Notes: generated by a model not told the origin, from the letters alone. Counted from the stretch's first letter, positions 41,475 through 53,519 are shown. The stretch is DNA of 64,000 bases from Typhlomys cinereus (GCA_023101885.1 JALPQD010000303.1:2724786-2788785); one strand, 5' to 3'. A program made the numbers and translations.

Positions 41475-42370
41475 CTTTTTGTTTCCTTTTTTAAAAAAAG
41501 TAATAGTGTACTAGAAACCAAATATGAACCAAAAATTATGAGTGAGATGGCAGTTCCTTTCCAAAGGAGTTTCCTCTTCTTATTTGACTTTGTAGTAAAT
41601 AATGTCCATACAGTCAGAGCATTGGTTGGATTCCATTTTTCAAATTAGCCCAATAACCTAGAAAATAAAGTGTAGGATATTTAATTATAATTCTAGGACA
41701 CAACGTAAATATACCCTTTGGCCATGGAAATATAAAGAGAACACTGATGGGAACTGGAAAGAAGTGAGGCAGGAAAGGTCGGTTGGCATGTGATGTTTCT
41801 TATGGTGACGGGTTCAGTGCATTCTATTGCAAGTCGATGGATGAAGAACTAGAGAAACTCAAACCTCTAGCATAAGGAGGACTGTTAGATCATTAGTAGC
41901 AAGAGAAGACTACAATGAAATAGCAAACAAAATCAAACAAGCTCTGATCCATCTCCCCAGCCCATTATTTTCATATGTCATTTCCTTGGAGTTTTTAATC
42001 ATAAAGATGTATACTTTCTCAGCATATACTGTGATGATCATATGATTTTTATGTTCATTGTATTGATGTGGTATATCAGATAAATTTATGTACATCGAAG
42101 TACCCCTACATTGTGTGAGGGAAGATGAGAGACATGTGATTTAAAGTCCTTGGGTAGCTAGTCCTCACTCCCAACTACTTGGGAAAATAAAGCAGGAAAT
42201 TACCTCGAGGCCCAGGATTTAAAGACTGCCTAGGCAACATAGTGAGACCCTGTCTCTCAACAAATTTTTCTTTTAAAATTCCTTGCTTAAATTATAATGC
42301 ATCTGTAGATATTCTCTTGAGTTGCTAAATTGAAAAATAGCTCTCATTAGTTACAACAATGGTGTTAAAT
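41475..42370. other. AT-rich intergenic sequence
   Basis: No gene recognised. A B1-like stretch lies at about 42170-42265. Confidence 0.4.
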
Positions 42371-42384
42371 GTTCCAGACTAAGG

Positions 42385-42720
42385 CTGGGAAGATGGAGCA
42401 GTAAGTAAAATACTTGCCGAGCTACATGAGGACCAGAGTTCATGACTCCCCCCATGCAAACATTGAATGTGACGGCATAAGCTTCTTCAATCCCTGCACA
42501 TCCTTGAAAAATGAGAGGAAGAGATCCAAGACTCTCCAGAAGCTGCGGGCAGCCAGCGTTCTCTGCTTGGCAGTGGTGAAGAGATCTGTTCCCAAACAAT
42601 GTGGAGCAACACTTGAAGTTGTCCTCTACCTCCACATTGCAAGTGTGTGCCTGCACTCACATATCACAGAGAGAGAGAGACAGACAGACAGGCAGAGAGA
42701 CAGACAGACAGATAAAAATA
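42385..42720 (+). mobile_element. B2-superfamily SINE, old, with GA/CAGA tail
   Basis: Head 'ggctgggaagatggagcagt'. The tail is (GA)n and (CAGA)n at 42667-42712. Confidence 0.5.
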
Positions 42721-43184
42721 AAATAACTCCAGAATATTTAAAAGTGGAATATGTTCTGAAAGTAGGGACAGGAAACTTTGCTTTTCAATTTATTCCATTG
42801 TGTCCTAGTTGACTTTTTTTGAATCTATATATTCCATATAATATTATGAAGTCTCCACCCATCCACTGGGCTCTCTTCCTGGGTTTATACATAGGGTTGG
42901 TACTCAATACCCATTTCTACCTCTTCTAGTTTGTCTTCCTGTATGGCAGAGGCTGAAAAATGAAATTCTGTTTCCCAGACTTAATTTCAGCTGCCTAATG
43001 CCACCACACCAGTTATCACTAATCTCCTAGTCATTAAACTAGTCAAGTGTCTCTCTTTGAAACTCTGGAACTGAGACTAAGAGACACTATTTGCATTTGC
43101 TAGTAGCGGGAATGACAGCTGGATTCAGGAGAGGTAGAGTGATTAGTTTGTGGAGAAGAAAAATGAAAGATGCAGTTTGTGTTT

Positions 43185-43430
43185 ATGAGTCTGTGTCTAT
43201 GTATAGAGGGTACTGTATGTGCCTGTGGAGGCCTGAAACTTAACTTAAGGAGTGATTCTAGATTACTTCTCTCTCCTTTTTGCTTCTCTGGTTCCCAGGA
43301 TCCACCTTCCAAAGCCTGAAGTATAGGCTGCTGCCCTTTCCACCTAGCATTTTTTATGTGGGATCCAGGATCCAAACTCAAGTCCTTCTGACCTGGCAGA
43401 GTCTTAATCTCTGAACTATCTCTCCAGCCC
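43185..43430 (-). mobile_element. B2-superfamily SINE, A/T-rich subfamily
   Basis: The complement reads from 'agagggtactgtatgtgcct' to 'gaactatctctccagccc'. Confidence 0.7.
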
Positions 43431-43462
43431 AACAACACGATTTGTTAAGAGAATGAAAAGTT

Positions 43463-43593
43463 GGGCTGGAGAGATGGCTCAGGGGTTAAGCCCCTGCCTC
43501 TCAAACAGAGGGTCCTGAGTTCTGATCCCAGATCCCATGTACAAATGGCAGGCGGAAGCGGTCCACGATGATTCCCGAATTCACCCTTGGTTT

Positions 43594-43635
<42 letters not shown>

Positions 43636-43665
43636 TGAATAAATAATAATAATAATAAATTTTTA
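43463..43665 (+). mobile_element. GC-rich SINE with an internal deletion
   Basis: The head is complete, but the body jumps from 'gcaggcggaagcgg' to 'tccacgatgattcccgaatt', losing about 90 bp. CA tail at 43600-43633. Confidence 0.75.
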
Positions 43666-43959
43666 AAAAGAGAATGAAAAGTCTAGCTACAGACCTGAGA
43701 CTGTATTTGCAAAGCGATTTAAAACCTGTTACTCAAATAGACAACTCTTAAACTCATTAGCTCCACAGAATCTCATAAAACAGGCAAAAGATATGGGCAG
43801 ATATCCCAGTAAGGATACAAACATGGAAGACCAATATATATAGAAAGGTGTATATTAACATACCTAAAGTTCAGTGTGGTGAGCCATGCCTGTCATCCCA
43901 GCTCGCAAGAGACTGAGATAGGAAGATCACAACCTAGGCTATATAGTAAGACACTCTCT

Positions 43960-44250
43960 CAAAAAAGAAAATGGGATGGTGGCTCACTGTGTAAGATCAT
44001 TTGCTGTGCAAGCATGAGGACCTGAGTTCAAATCTCCAACATTCATATAAATTCTGTGAGAGACAGAAATAGAAGGATCACTGGAACTTGGTGGCTGCTA
44101 ACCTACGTCCAGGTCCATTCAGAGATCCTGTTTCAAAGGAATAAGTCAAAGAGTGATAGATATTCTCCTCTGCCTCTACATGTGTTTGACACAAGCACTT
44201 GCACCTGCACACACCTAGACATATTCTGCACACACACATAGGAAGCTGTT
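43960..44250 (+). mobile_element. B2-superfamily SINE, old
   Basis: 'gatggtggctcactgtgtaa', 'gcatgaggacctgagttca' and a CA-rich end. Confidence 0.5.
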
Positions 44251-44828
44251 TGGAAATCAAGTCTATTTATTAAAGAAAAAAGACAATTTATTAAAGAAAA
44301 AAGACAATCTGCAGCAGAAACTAGTTTAGCACATTAGCAAAAGCAATAGAAAGAAGAGTCCATGAGTGCAACGGGAAGCTAGATCTCTGGTTCAATTCTG
44401 TGATCCAAGCCCACATGGAGTATTAATATACCCCTAGATCCTGTAAATCTTACATTCTTAACACCAAATTCTCCTGGGTTTAAGCTACAGAGAGAGTTTT
44501 AGAGTTTGTGTAGCATTTACTAATGTTATCACTCAAGTGGGCCAGGTTCAGAGACCTTATAACTAAAAGATAATAGCTGTGCAATCTACTTCCTAAAAAA
44601 GCAGTTTCAACAAATTTCAAATTCTGTGCATTTTCTTAAATGCCAAAAAATGCCAAAATGCTTTCATTACAACAACATGTTCTTTATACTGGGATTGCAT
44701 TCTTGTGACACCATGATGCATTTATGCAGTGCTAGTGATCGACCCACAACTTCATGCATGCTGGACAAGCAAGCACTCTGCCAACTGAGCCACATCCCCA
44801 GCCCAATAAGGTCTTGTTTTCAAAAAGC

Positions 44829-45252
44829 AGAGACATTGTTGCGGTCTGCATGCATGGTTGCTGATAAATGATCACCAAACGGCTTAAGGGAACAAGGGTT
44901 TATTCTCTTTATTCTCTTACGATTTCTGGTTATAGTTCTTAGTCCAGCTTTGACAGGAGAGCACACACCAACACCAGGGCTGAGGGAACTGGCCACACCA
45001 TCACCATATAACAGCTGAAAGAGGGACAATCCTTACTTGCCAGACAAGCATGTCTGGCCAAGTATACAGAAGGATGCAGCTCTCTGTGATTTTTCCAGGG
45101 CCTAATCCCACCCACTATGGGCTGGGTCTTCCCCATCAGCTAGACAATGTCCTTCAGGTTTGCTCTGGGCTTAACTCAACCATCAACTCTTAACTGTGCC
45201 CAGAGCTCAAACCAACAGTCAAGTTGACACCTGTGCCTAACTATGACAGACA
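44829..45252 (-). mobile_element. LTR-like interspersed repeat
   Basis: A close relative of 49541-49952, both reading from 'tgttgcggtctgcatg...' to 'tgcctaactatgacag'. About 420 bp. Confidence 0.55.
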
Positions 45253-45489
45253 TTAATGCTAAGGAGCGAGGCTGGTATGCTGAACGGTAAAAGGTGAGTC
45301 TCTTTAACATGTCCACATAGAGCTTGGAGCCTCAGGCTGAAGGCAAGTGTCAACCCTGCTTCTATAAGTGCGCCGATAGGACTGCAATGTATAGGACCCA
45401 TGCATGCAATGCGGTGGAAATAGACTTCTGACCACACACACGCTGGGGAGGGGAGCGAAAGAAGTCTGTGAGCAAAGGGATTGTTCAGT

Positions 45490-45640
45490 TGTTTCTTGGG
45501 CAAACTAGATTGTAGTGACTCACACTTAAAGTCCCAGCACTTGGGAGACTGAGGCAGAAGAACTGCCACAAGTTCAAGTCCAGCCTAGTCCATATAACAA
45601 ATTCCAGGCCAGCCAGAAGCCTGTCCCCAAAAAGCAAGCA
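45490..45640 (+). mobile_element. B1 SINE
   Basis: 'cacacttaaagtcccagcac', 'ttgggagactgaggcagaa' and 'caagttcaagtccagcc'. Confidence 0.65.
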
Positions 45641-45869
45641 AGCAAGCAAAAAAGACACTTGGCCAGTCAGGCTCTTGTGGGGAAACTTTTTAATGTAGCA
45701 CCTGTTCTCTGTTGAAGCTGCTGGTTGAGCAGGACTGAGACCAGGCCTGGCTTAGGGGGTGAAGAATATCACAATCTGGGATAAAGCCCGGGGCTTCTGT
45801 ACAGATGAGTGTGGAACTTAAGATGTGGTTCTGTGAGGCCAGAAAGAAAGAAACAGCACGTGGAAGCCA

Positions 45870-46005
45870 TAGTGCACGGAGAGAGGTCAGAGAACAACTT
45901 TCAGAAGTCAGTTTTCTCCTTTCACCATGTGGGCTACTGGGGATTGAACTTAGGTTGCCAGGTTTGCTTGATACCTTATCCATTGAACTATCTCATTTGC
46001 CCACA
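45870..46005 (-). mobile_element. B3-like SINE, antisense
   Basis: 'ggtcagagaacaactttcag', 'ctcctttcaccatgtgggc' and 'ggggattgaacttaggttgc' are the complement of a rodent B3 element. Confidence 0.65.
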
Positions 46006-46248
46006 TGAGAGGTTTTTGACCCCAGCTTTGATGTGCTCTATCAGTTAGTTGAACATATTCCTTTGGCTTCCATGTTGAGAACAGACTGGAGACGCAAAGA
46101 CCAAAGTAGAAGGGCCAGTGGAAGACTGTTGGAGTGATCTATGCAAAATATACCACTGTAGACACAATGTGAGTGTGATCCGTGATATCATCTAGTTGTA
46201 TGTTGAAGACTAAGAAAAAAAAAATGGGATCAAAAAAGACTCCTGTCT

Positions 46249-46371
46249 CACAAGCAGAAGATCCTGAGTTCAAATCCCAGGTCCCACGTTAAAAAAAAAA
46301 AAAAAAAAAAAAAAGCCAGGCGGAAATGGCAGAGGCCTCCATTTCCAATCCTGGACACACAATGCCCTCTT

Positions 46372-46412
<41 letters not shown>

Positions 46413-46430
46413 AACACACTAAAATATTCA
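46249..46430 (+). mobile_element. SINE with a long internal A-run
   Basis: Between head ('ggtcccacgtt') and body ('gccaggcggaaatggcagag') lies A24, where other copies have about five A. It ends in (TC)n(CA)n. Confidence 0.75.
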
Positions 46431-46447
46431 AAAAAAAAAGACTCCAG

Positions 46448-46705
46448 GGCTGGAGAGATGGCTCTGGTGTTAAGACTTTGCCTCACAGGCAGAAGGTCCT
46501 GAGTTCACATCCCAGGTTCCATATAAAAACATCAGGCAGAAACAGTGACTCCTTCCATTCCAGCCCTAGTGGGAGGAGCCTGGGAAATCCCAGAGCAAAA
46601 GGGGGGGGGTGAAAAAAAGTGATCTAGGATGATCCCTGAAGTCACCTTTGGCCCTCTACAGGGACACATAGTGTGGTCTGATACACACACACACAATAAA
46701 TAAAT
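46448..46705 (+). mobile_element. B2-superfamily SINE, A/T-rich subfamily
   Basis: Full-length: 'ggctggagagatggctctgg', 'ataaaaacatcaggcagaaa', 'gcctgggaaatcccagagc' and a short CA tail. Confidence 0.75.
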
Positions 46706-46939
46706 AAAGTTTAAAAATATTACCTTAAGAAAAAAACACATTTCGGCCTGAGCTAAGAATAGCTGAAGAGCAGGCTTGAGGGAGTTGAATTACAAACACA
46801 TTAGCACCCAAGCAAAGTATCGAACTAGCTCTATATATTAAGTTTGGAGGAAATTCTGGGCCAAAGATGAAAATAGTACCTGACACATGTCTGGCTTGGA
46901 CAAATGTTCTTAAACATTTATCTGTCTATTTATTGTATG

Positions 46940-47190
46940 TGTCTGCGTGTCTCTGTGTGTTTATGTGTATCAGAGGGCACTGTGTGTACCTGTCGAAGTA
47001 CAAGGGTCTCTTTGGGAATCACTCTGGGTTGCTTCTACCTTCTATTTGCTTTGCTCTGGAGTTTCCAGACTCCACCTTCCAGAACCAGAAGTACAGGCCA
47101 CTGCTATTTCCACCTGGGATCTGGGATCTGAACTCAGGACCTTCTGCTCTGGAGGCAAAAGCTTAACCCCTGAGTTCTCTCTCTGGCCCC
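46940..47190 (-). mobile_element. B2-superfamily SINE, A/T-rich subfamily
   Basis: The complement reads from 'cagagggcactgtgtgtacc' to 'gagttctctctctggccc'. Confidence 0.7.
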
Positions 47191-47277
47191 CTAGACAGAT
47201 ATTCTGATGAACCTGTCAAGTAGGAAAAAGAAAGAAAATTATCAGATAAAGTTAAACACATTCCATTAAAAAATGTA

Positions 47278-47545
47278 AGGGGCTGAGAAGCTCAGTGAAT
47301 AATGTGCTCACTTTGTAAGCATGAGGACCTGGACCCCCATAATCCACATAAAAAGCGAAGCGTGGTACACAAGTCTGTCCCAGGGCTTGCTGGCCAGTCT
47401 ATCCAAATTGGCAATTTCACATTCAATGAGAAACCCTGTCTCAAGAAATTAAGTGGAGAACAATTGAAGACATGCGGTGTCACTCTATAGTCTCCACAGA
47501 CACGCATACAGGCACACATGAATATGTACACATGCACAGAACACA
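47278..47545 (+). mobile_element. B2-superfamily SINE, old
   Basis: 'ggggctgagaagctcagtg', 'gcatgaggacctgg' and a CA-rich end. Confidence 0.5.
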
Positions 47546-48899
47546 CGTGTGAGGGTTAGGAATGTAGCTCATGTACTTGGCATACTCATTCCCAGCACTT
47601 CAAAAAAAATAAAAAAGAAAACCTATTAGCACAGGTACTTCTGAAGCAGAGACAGGAAGATCATAAGTTTTAGACCAATCAGATCTACACAGTAAGTTTC
47701 TAAGGAAACCAGAGCTATTTATCAAGATCCTGTCCCAACTCCACCCCCACATGAAAAAAATTTAAGTAGTGTAGTAATTACTCTTCTCTGTTGCTGTGAG
47801 ATACCACTCAAAATCAAGCAACTTAAGGTAGAAAAAGGAGAGAGGAGACACAGTCCTTTATGACAGAAAAGGCATGGCTAGCTGGCAGAAGCTGGAGGCC
47901 GCCTAAATCATTTCCATTAAGGAGGGAGAGTGTAAGCACTGTCACTACAAGAGCAGACCTCTTGGGGAAAAAGGGTGGGGCTAACTAACCTCAAGGCTCA
48001 CCCCCCTGTGACTGCCTTCCTCCAGCAAGGCTCCACCTCTTAAAGGTGCCATGACCTTCCCAAACAAAGATTCAAACACATGAGCCTGCAAGGGGAGGCC
48101 GGGACTCACATTTCAAATCATGACAAGTAGATCTAGTTAAGTTCAGTAATTAAAAAATATGTATTTATTCTTATGTTGCCAACTTCGATAGATTAAAAAT
48201 ATGGCCACAATGAAAGCAGCCTCTCCCATCGAGAATTTAAGAGTTGAATCTAGTATTTCTTATAATTTAAATTCAGCCATGTGATTACTTTGACCAGTGG
48301 GACATTAATACTTGCACGAAGAGGCTGGGGATGCAGCTCAGTGGATAGGCTGCTTGCCTCGTGTGTATGGAATTCTTGGTTCAGTACCCAGCATCTCACA
48401 AAACCAAATGTGGTAGCACATCTGTAATCCTAACACTTGTGAGGCACAGACAAGACAATCAAGAGTTCAAGGTCATCATCGGTGACATTCCAGGCTGTTG
48501 GAGGTCAACCTGGGATACCTGAGATTGTGTTTAAATAAAAATAACAATAAAATATCATGGCCAACAAGATGGTTCTGCAGGTAAAGGTACCTGGACACAA
48601 ATCTGACCACCTAAATTCAATCCCCAGAAGCCCACCTGGTGGAAGGAGAGAGCTAATTTCTAGAAGTTCTCTTATGACGCCACACACACATACACTATGA
48701 CAAGCATCTCTCTCTCTCTCTCTCTTTCTCTCTCTGTGTTGTCTTCCTGTTACTGGGTCCAAACAACAACTTAGGGGAACAAAGGATTTGTTTTTGCCTT
48801 AAGTTTTTAGTTACAGTTCATCATGGCAGGAGAGTTCACACCAACGTCAGGAGTGAAGGGAACTAACTACATCATATCCACAGAAAGAGCTGAGAAGAG

Positions 48900-49175
48900 G
48901 GCTGGAGAGATGGCTCAAGAGTTAAGATTCTGCCTTGCAAGCAGAAAGCCCTGAGTTCAGATACCAGGTCCCATGTAAAAATGCCAGGTGGAAACAGATG
49001 GGAACACTTCCGGCCTTGATGGGCAAAGCCTGGGAAATTCCAGAACGAAGCAAAAAAGGAGGTAAAAGCAATCCAGGATGATCTTGAAGTTACCCCTGGT
49101 CCTCCACAGGGACACATAGTGCCCTCTGATACACACACACACACACACCCTAAATAAATAAATAAATAAAGTAAG
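48900..49175 (+). mobile_element. B2-superfamily SINE, A/T-rich subfamily
   Basis: 'ggctggagagatggctcaag', 'aatgccaggtggaaacagat', CA tail and (AAAT)n end. Diverged SINE stretches precede it at 48320-48740. Confidence 0.75.
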
Positions 49176-49540
49176 AAAGTAAGTTTAAAAAGTAAAAAGT
49201 AATGAGTTGAGAGAAATGCACACTTTCCAACTTGCTGGTCTGCCAATTTCCAACCAGTTCCCTATCTTACCCACCTGCCTAACAAATGGTCCCATTCACC
49301 ATGAACTGAATCTTCCATCAACTAGATAACCTATCACAGATCATGGCTTAAAGTAAGCTTATGGCTTACCTTAACTAAATAATTCTTTAAGAGTATGCCT
49401 AAAGTCTCCATTCTCAATTGTCAAGTTGACACATAAATCTAACAAATACATTGGCTCAAATAAATAAATAAAATATTAAAATAACTCAAAAATAAAAATT
49501 TTATTAACCAAGCAGAAACTTCAAAAGTTTCTTTACGTTG

Positions 49541-49952
49541 TGTTGCAGTCAGCCTGCATAGTTGCTGATAAATGACCATCAAACGGCTTAAGTGAATAAG
49601 GGGTTTATTTTCTCTTACAATTACTGGTTACAGTTCTCAGTCCAGTTTGATAGTAGAGAATGTGCCAACACCAGGGCCGAGGGAACTGACCACACCATCT
49701 CTACACAACAGCTGAGAGAGAGATGATCCTTACTTGCCAGATCAGCATATCTGGTCAAGTGTACACAAGGATGCCAACTCTCTCAACCAGCTGTCTGTAT
49801 TTTATTCCAGGGCCTAATTCCATGGGCTGGGCCTTCCCCATCAGCTAGACAATCTCTGCAGGTGTGCACTCAACCACTAATTCTCTACAAATGTACCCAG
49901 AGCTCAAACCCTCAATAGTCAAGTTGACACCTGTGCCTAACTATGACACATT
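49541..49952 (-). mobile_element. LTR-like interspersed repeat, TG...CA ends
   Basis: On the minus strand it begins TGTGTCATAGTTAGGC and ends CTGCAACACA. It has AATAA-type sequence near its 3' end. Confidence 0.55.
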
Positions 49953-50751
49953 GAAATGTGTTCTCTTTTGCTCTTTGAGGCTCTAACCACCATATAAGTA
50001 AGCCATAGCTATGTTGTTGGAGGAAAAGGAGAGCCCAGACATCCCAGCCATGCTTTGAGGTCTGTAAATGAATCTTAAGCCTCAATAGAGCTTATCCAGG
50101 CAAAACGCCTATCCAATTCTATTTTTTTCCCAATAGAAACAAGAAATAGATATTCATTATTTTAAGTCACATGATTTTGGGGTGATATGATACACACCAA
50201 TAGTGAAGGTGATGGTGTGGCCAGTTCCCTTGGCCCTGTTGTTGGTGCATACTCTCCCATCAAGCTGGACTAAGAACTATAACTGGACTGTCTTAAGAAA
50301 ATAAATTCCTTGTTCCCTTAAGCTGTTTGATTGTCATTTATCAGCAACCATGCAGGCTAACTGCAACAGGGGGAATTGGTATGATCTCTCTATAGGCAAA
50401 TGTGGTCATTTCATTGCTAAAATTTTCCCACAGTGATATTTGTACACATGTGCAAAATACACGGATTTGTCTTGTTTTGGGGGAAATTCCTTTGATTCCA
50501 CATAATACAGCCCATTCCTGCACATATAGTCTAAAGGGACTTTTAAGGATGTCAGGTAGCTTCAGATTCTCTGAGAAAGCGAAAGTCAGACTGTGATATT
50601 GCAAGGCAGCCTGAGACTGTTGCAACTTCCCATAAGGCTGCTCTCCAAAGGTGACATCCCCATTACCTTCATCAGAAAACAGAATCAGCTTGACACATGC
50701 CCCTTTCCTCCAGTGCTCACTGAAAACCAAGCTACAAGGAAAATGGAAAAG

Positions 50752-51190
50752 TGTAACAGTGTAACAGTGTAAAGGGGGGCCTGCGGAGACCCTTGGGGGT
50801 GGGGATAAGCTGGCGCTGAGTCAACAGCACAGACTCTGGGAGTCAGGTGTGTGGCAAAGCAGGTTCTCAGGCTTGCAGGCTTGCAGGCTCTCAGGCTTGC
50901 GGCTCATATATTCTAAGTGTCAGGTGGCTTATATACCCCACCTGACATCCCATAAGTCCCAGCGTGAATCTTTGCTGAGTTGTCCTGTCCGGATTGGTCC
51001 TCTCAGCCAGATAGTTTAATGGCACCAACTGTCTTTGCTCTGGAGAAGGCGTAGTCTCACAGATTTGCAGTCTCGTGAGATTTGTAGTCTCACGAGAATT
51101 GTATGCTTAGCAGGAGGGAGGAGTCCAAAGAGCCTCTCTGTATGGGGGATGGAAGCCTCTGTGGCACAATCATTGTCCGTTCCTCCTACA
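50752..51190 (-). repeat. 3' LTR of the provirus
   Basis: It is the same family as 54885-55316. The inner edge lacks a strong polypurine tract (aaaaaagatggata on minus). It ends in repeated 'tgtaacag' units on the plus strand. Confidence 0.86.
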
Positions 51191-51713
51191 TATCCATCTT
51201 TTTTATTTATTTTGGCAGCCAGCAGGAGCCAGGGTTCTTTGCTCTGACCTTGTTGACCCGCCTCAGAGGGCATCCAGCATTACAGACCATGCCTGTCTTA
51301 GGTTGTCCTGTCTCACAGGATCTTACCCATCATTGGCTACCAGCCCTCAAAGGACCTCACCTCTGGAAGGCATGTCAGGATATGTGGGTAGTAGATTAGA
51401 CCAAGTCTTCACAAATCTCTGCAATCCAAGCTTGAACCATATCCTAGGGGCACTATGGCTCGGATATTCAAGGGCCATAAGCACCTGTAGCGTGGTCTTA
51501 TTGATGGAGCGCTGCTGAGAGATGTGCTAAAGGAAATACTGAATTGATAAAAGAACAGTTCTTAAGTTACAAATTAAAATCAAATGAGAAAACAATGAAA
51601 GAAAACTTACAAATAGAAAAACAACCATGATCAATATAGAACATAAGTAGCTAAGGCCTTAGATGTTACCAAAAATAAGTATGCATACATGTATTTAAAA
51701 ATGGTATGCCATT

Positions 51714-51773
51714 TTAGGGTTAGGGTTAGGGTTAGGGTTAGGGTTAGGGTTAGGGTTAGGGTTAGGATTAGAT
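51714..51773 (+). repeat. Interstitial telomeric repeat, (TTAGGG)8 plus degenerate units
   Basis: Eight perfect TTAGGG units (51714-51761) are followed by TTAGGA and TTAGAT, where MTERF3 sequence takes over. It lies inside the same target duplication as the MTERF3 retrocopy. Confidence 0.98.
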
Positions 51774-52281
51774 TGGGGTTTTACCAGAAAGAACTTGAAC
51801 TTAGTGTGAAGAAGACCAGAGATCTCGTTGTTCGTCTTCCAAGACTACTAACTGGAAGTTTGGAGCCTATGAAAGAAAACATGAAGGTTTATCGTCTTGA
51901 ACTTGGTTTCAAACATAATGAAATTCAACATATGGTTATCAGAATCCCAAAGATGCTAACTGCAAATAAAAGAAAGCTCATAGAGATATTCGATTATGTG
52001 CACAACGTAATGAACATTCCACATCACATCATCGTCAGGTTCCCACAGGTATTTAATACACAACTGTTTAAAGTTAAAGAAAGACATTTGTTTCTCACAT
52101 ACCTAGAAAGAACACAGTATGATCCTGCAAAACCTAACTACATCCCTTTGGACAAATTAGTGTCTATTCCTGATGAAGTATTTTGCACAGAGATTGCCAA
52201 AGCTTCACTGAAGGACTTTGTGAAGTTCTTAAAAACATTGTAAAGTAAATGGTAGATGAATAAATTCATATTTTTAAATAA
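51768..52281 (+). pseudogene. 5'-truncated MTERF3 retrocopy joined to the telomeric repeat
   Basis: MTERF3 is a mitochondrial rRNA/transcription factor of the mTERF repeat family (about 417 residues in human). Here the last 150 or so codons are present, starting [15 protein letters not shown] and ending FVKFLKTL then TAA (52241-52243). There is no frameshift or intron. A polyadenylation signal (AATAAA, 52259-52264) and a short A-rich tail follow. Direct repeats aaaaatggtatgcca at 51697-51711 and 52282-52296 bound telomeric repeat and retrocopy together. The frame is open upstream through the repeat as (Arg-Val)n to an ATG at 51689. Confidence 0.93.
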
Positions 52282-52320
52282 AAAAATGGTATGCCAATGC
52301 ACATTAAAGGATACTCCAGA

Positions 52321-52412
52321 TATGGGAGGGGGAGGCACTGGGGAATGGGGAGGGAGGGGAGAGGGGAGGGGGGGCTCAAGGGAGTGGGGGGTAGAGGGAG
52401 GGAGGGGACCGG
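52321..52412. repeat. G-rich tract in the provirus interior
   Basis: About 90 bases with more than ten runs of three or more G on the plus strand. Confidence 0.85.
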
Positions 52413-53510
52413 TGTACCTGTTAAGTTTGTATGAGAGGAAATTTAAAAAAAAAAGACATGCCAAAAAAAAATCAGCACACAACAGAAATGGAAAAAAAAA
52501 AAATCAGAATCAGTCCACAACAGAAATGAAAAAAAAAAATCAGTGCACAACAGAAATAAAAAAAATTGAAGTGGCCACAGATTTACTCATTTTATGAATC
52601 TGGTTCCTGGGAAGGCTTCACAATCTCTGTTGCCAGTCTTACATCTCGAGCTGGCACCCATGTTGGCGAAGTGGAATCCTGAGGAAAGACACAAGCATAT
52701 CCTCAACCCTGGGTTAATAAGGGAGTGGGTCCCTGCCATAGCAGCATGACAGGGTCCCTCCATCAGACAAGAGGCAGGGGAGTAAAAGCCCCAAAAGTTC
52801 ACCCAGCTGCACCGAGCCGGGGTTGAGGAGGACATAAGTAATGTCTTTTTCCCCTGGGCACTGAGTGAGGATTCCATCTGGGGGGGTTATTTTTTTTTTA
52901 TTAACAACCAAAAGTAAGAATTTATTACTTTATGTTATTGTCAAATTCGTATTACCTTCCAATCCACCTGCTTCAGTTACAACTAGATCCACTTGTTCAA
53001 ATGAAGAAAATAGGACATTACCTGTCCAAATCTTGCATACCTCTTTTGACTACCTCTTACTCAAACCAATCTTTATTATTAAAGATAGCATTGAAAGATC
53101 TTTGCTTCTCCTGTATAGTAAGAGTAACTTTTCTAAAATTCCTTTGGAAATAGCTTCAAAAATATCTTCCATCAGCCTTGTTTGGTCAAACAACTTTCTC
53201 TAGAATCAGGAAATGAAGCAAATGGACAAAGTTGGGTGAAATGTTATTCTTTAAAATAATTCTGAACTATGAACAAAAAAAGCAAAGAAAAAACAAAGCC
53301 AATCCTATTGTAATAAATAAAACTGTTAAATATGCATAGTTCCATTTTCAACTGGATTTTCCTGGGTGACAGATATGTGACAAGAAAATGTTTATTCTAA
53401 GGCAACTTCCAGTTGGTGTTTTATATAGCTCAAATTTTAAGATAGAATCTACTCTTGTGTTTTAGAAAAAAACAGTAATTTTCCCCAAGGAGTATGGATT
53501 AGCCGAAGTT
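52413..53510. other. Provirus interior, no frame recognised
   Basis: A-rich direct repeats ('cacaacagaaat' units, 52475-52560), then sequence with a short minus-strand frame (52714-52911) that I cannot assign. Confidence 0.4.
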
Positions 53511-53519
53511 AATGGCAGT

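Noticed and set aside
50752..51190. A solo LTR
   Set aside because: Its two flanks do not match each other (GAAAAG versus TATCCA), whereas the outer flanks of the pair do.
51714..51761. A chromosome end or ancestral fusion site
   Set aside because: The repeat is short, lies inside a target duplication with a retrocopy, and has unbroken unique sequence on both sides.
52714..52911. Retroviral protein fragment in the provirus
   Set aside because: I could not match the frame to gag, pol or env, so no call is made.
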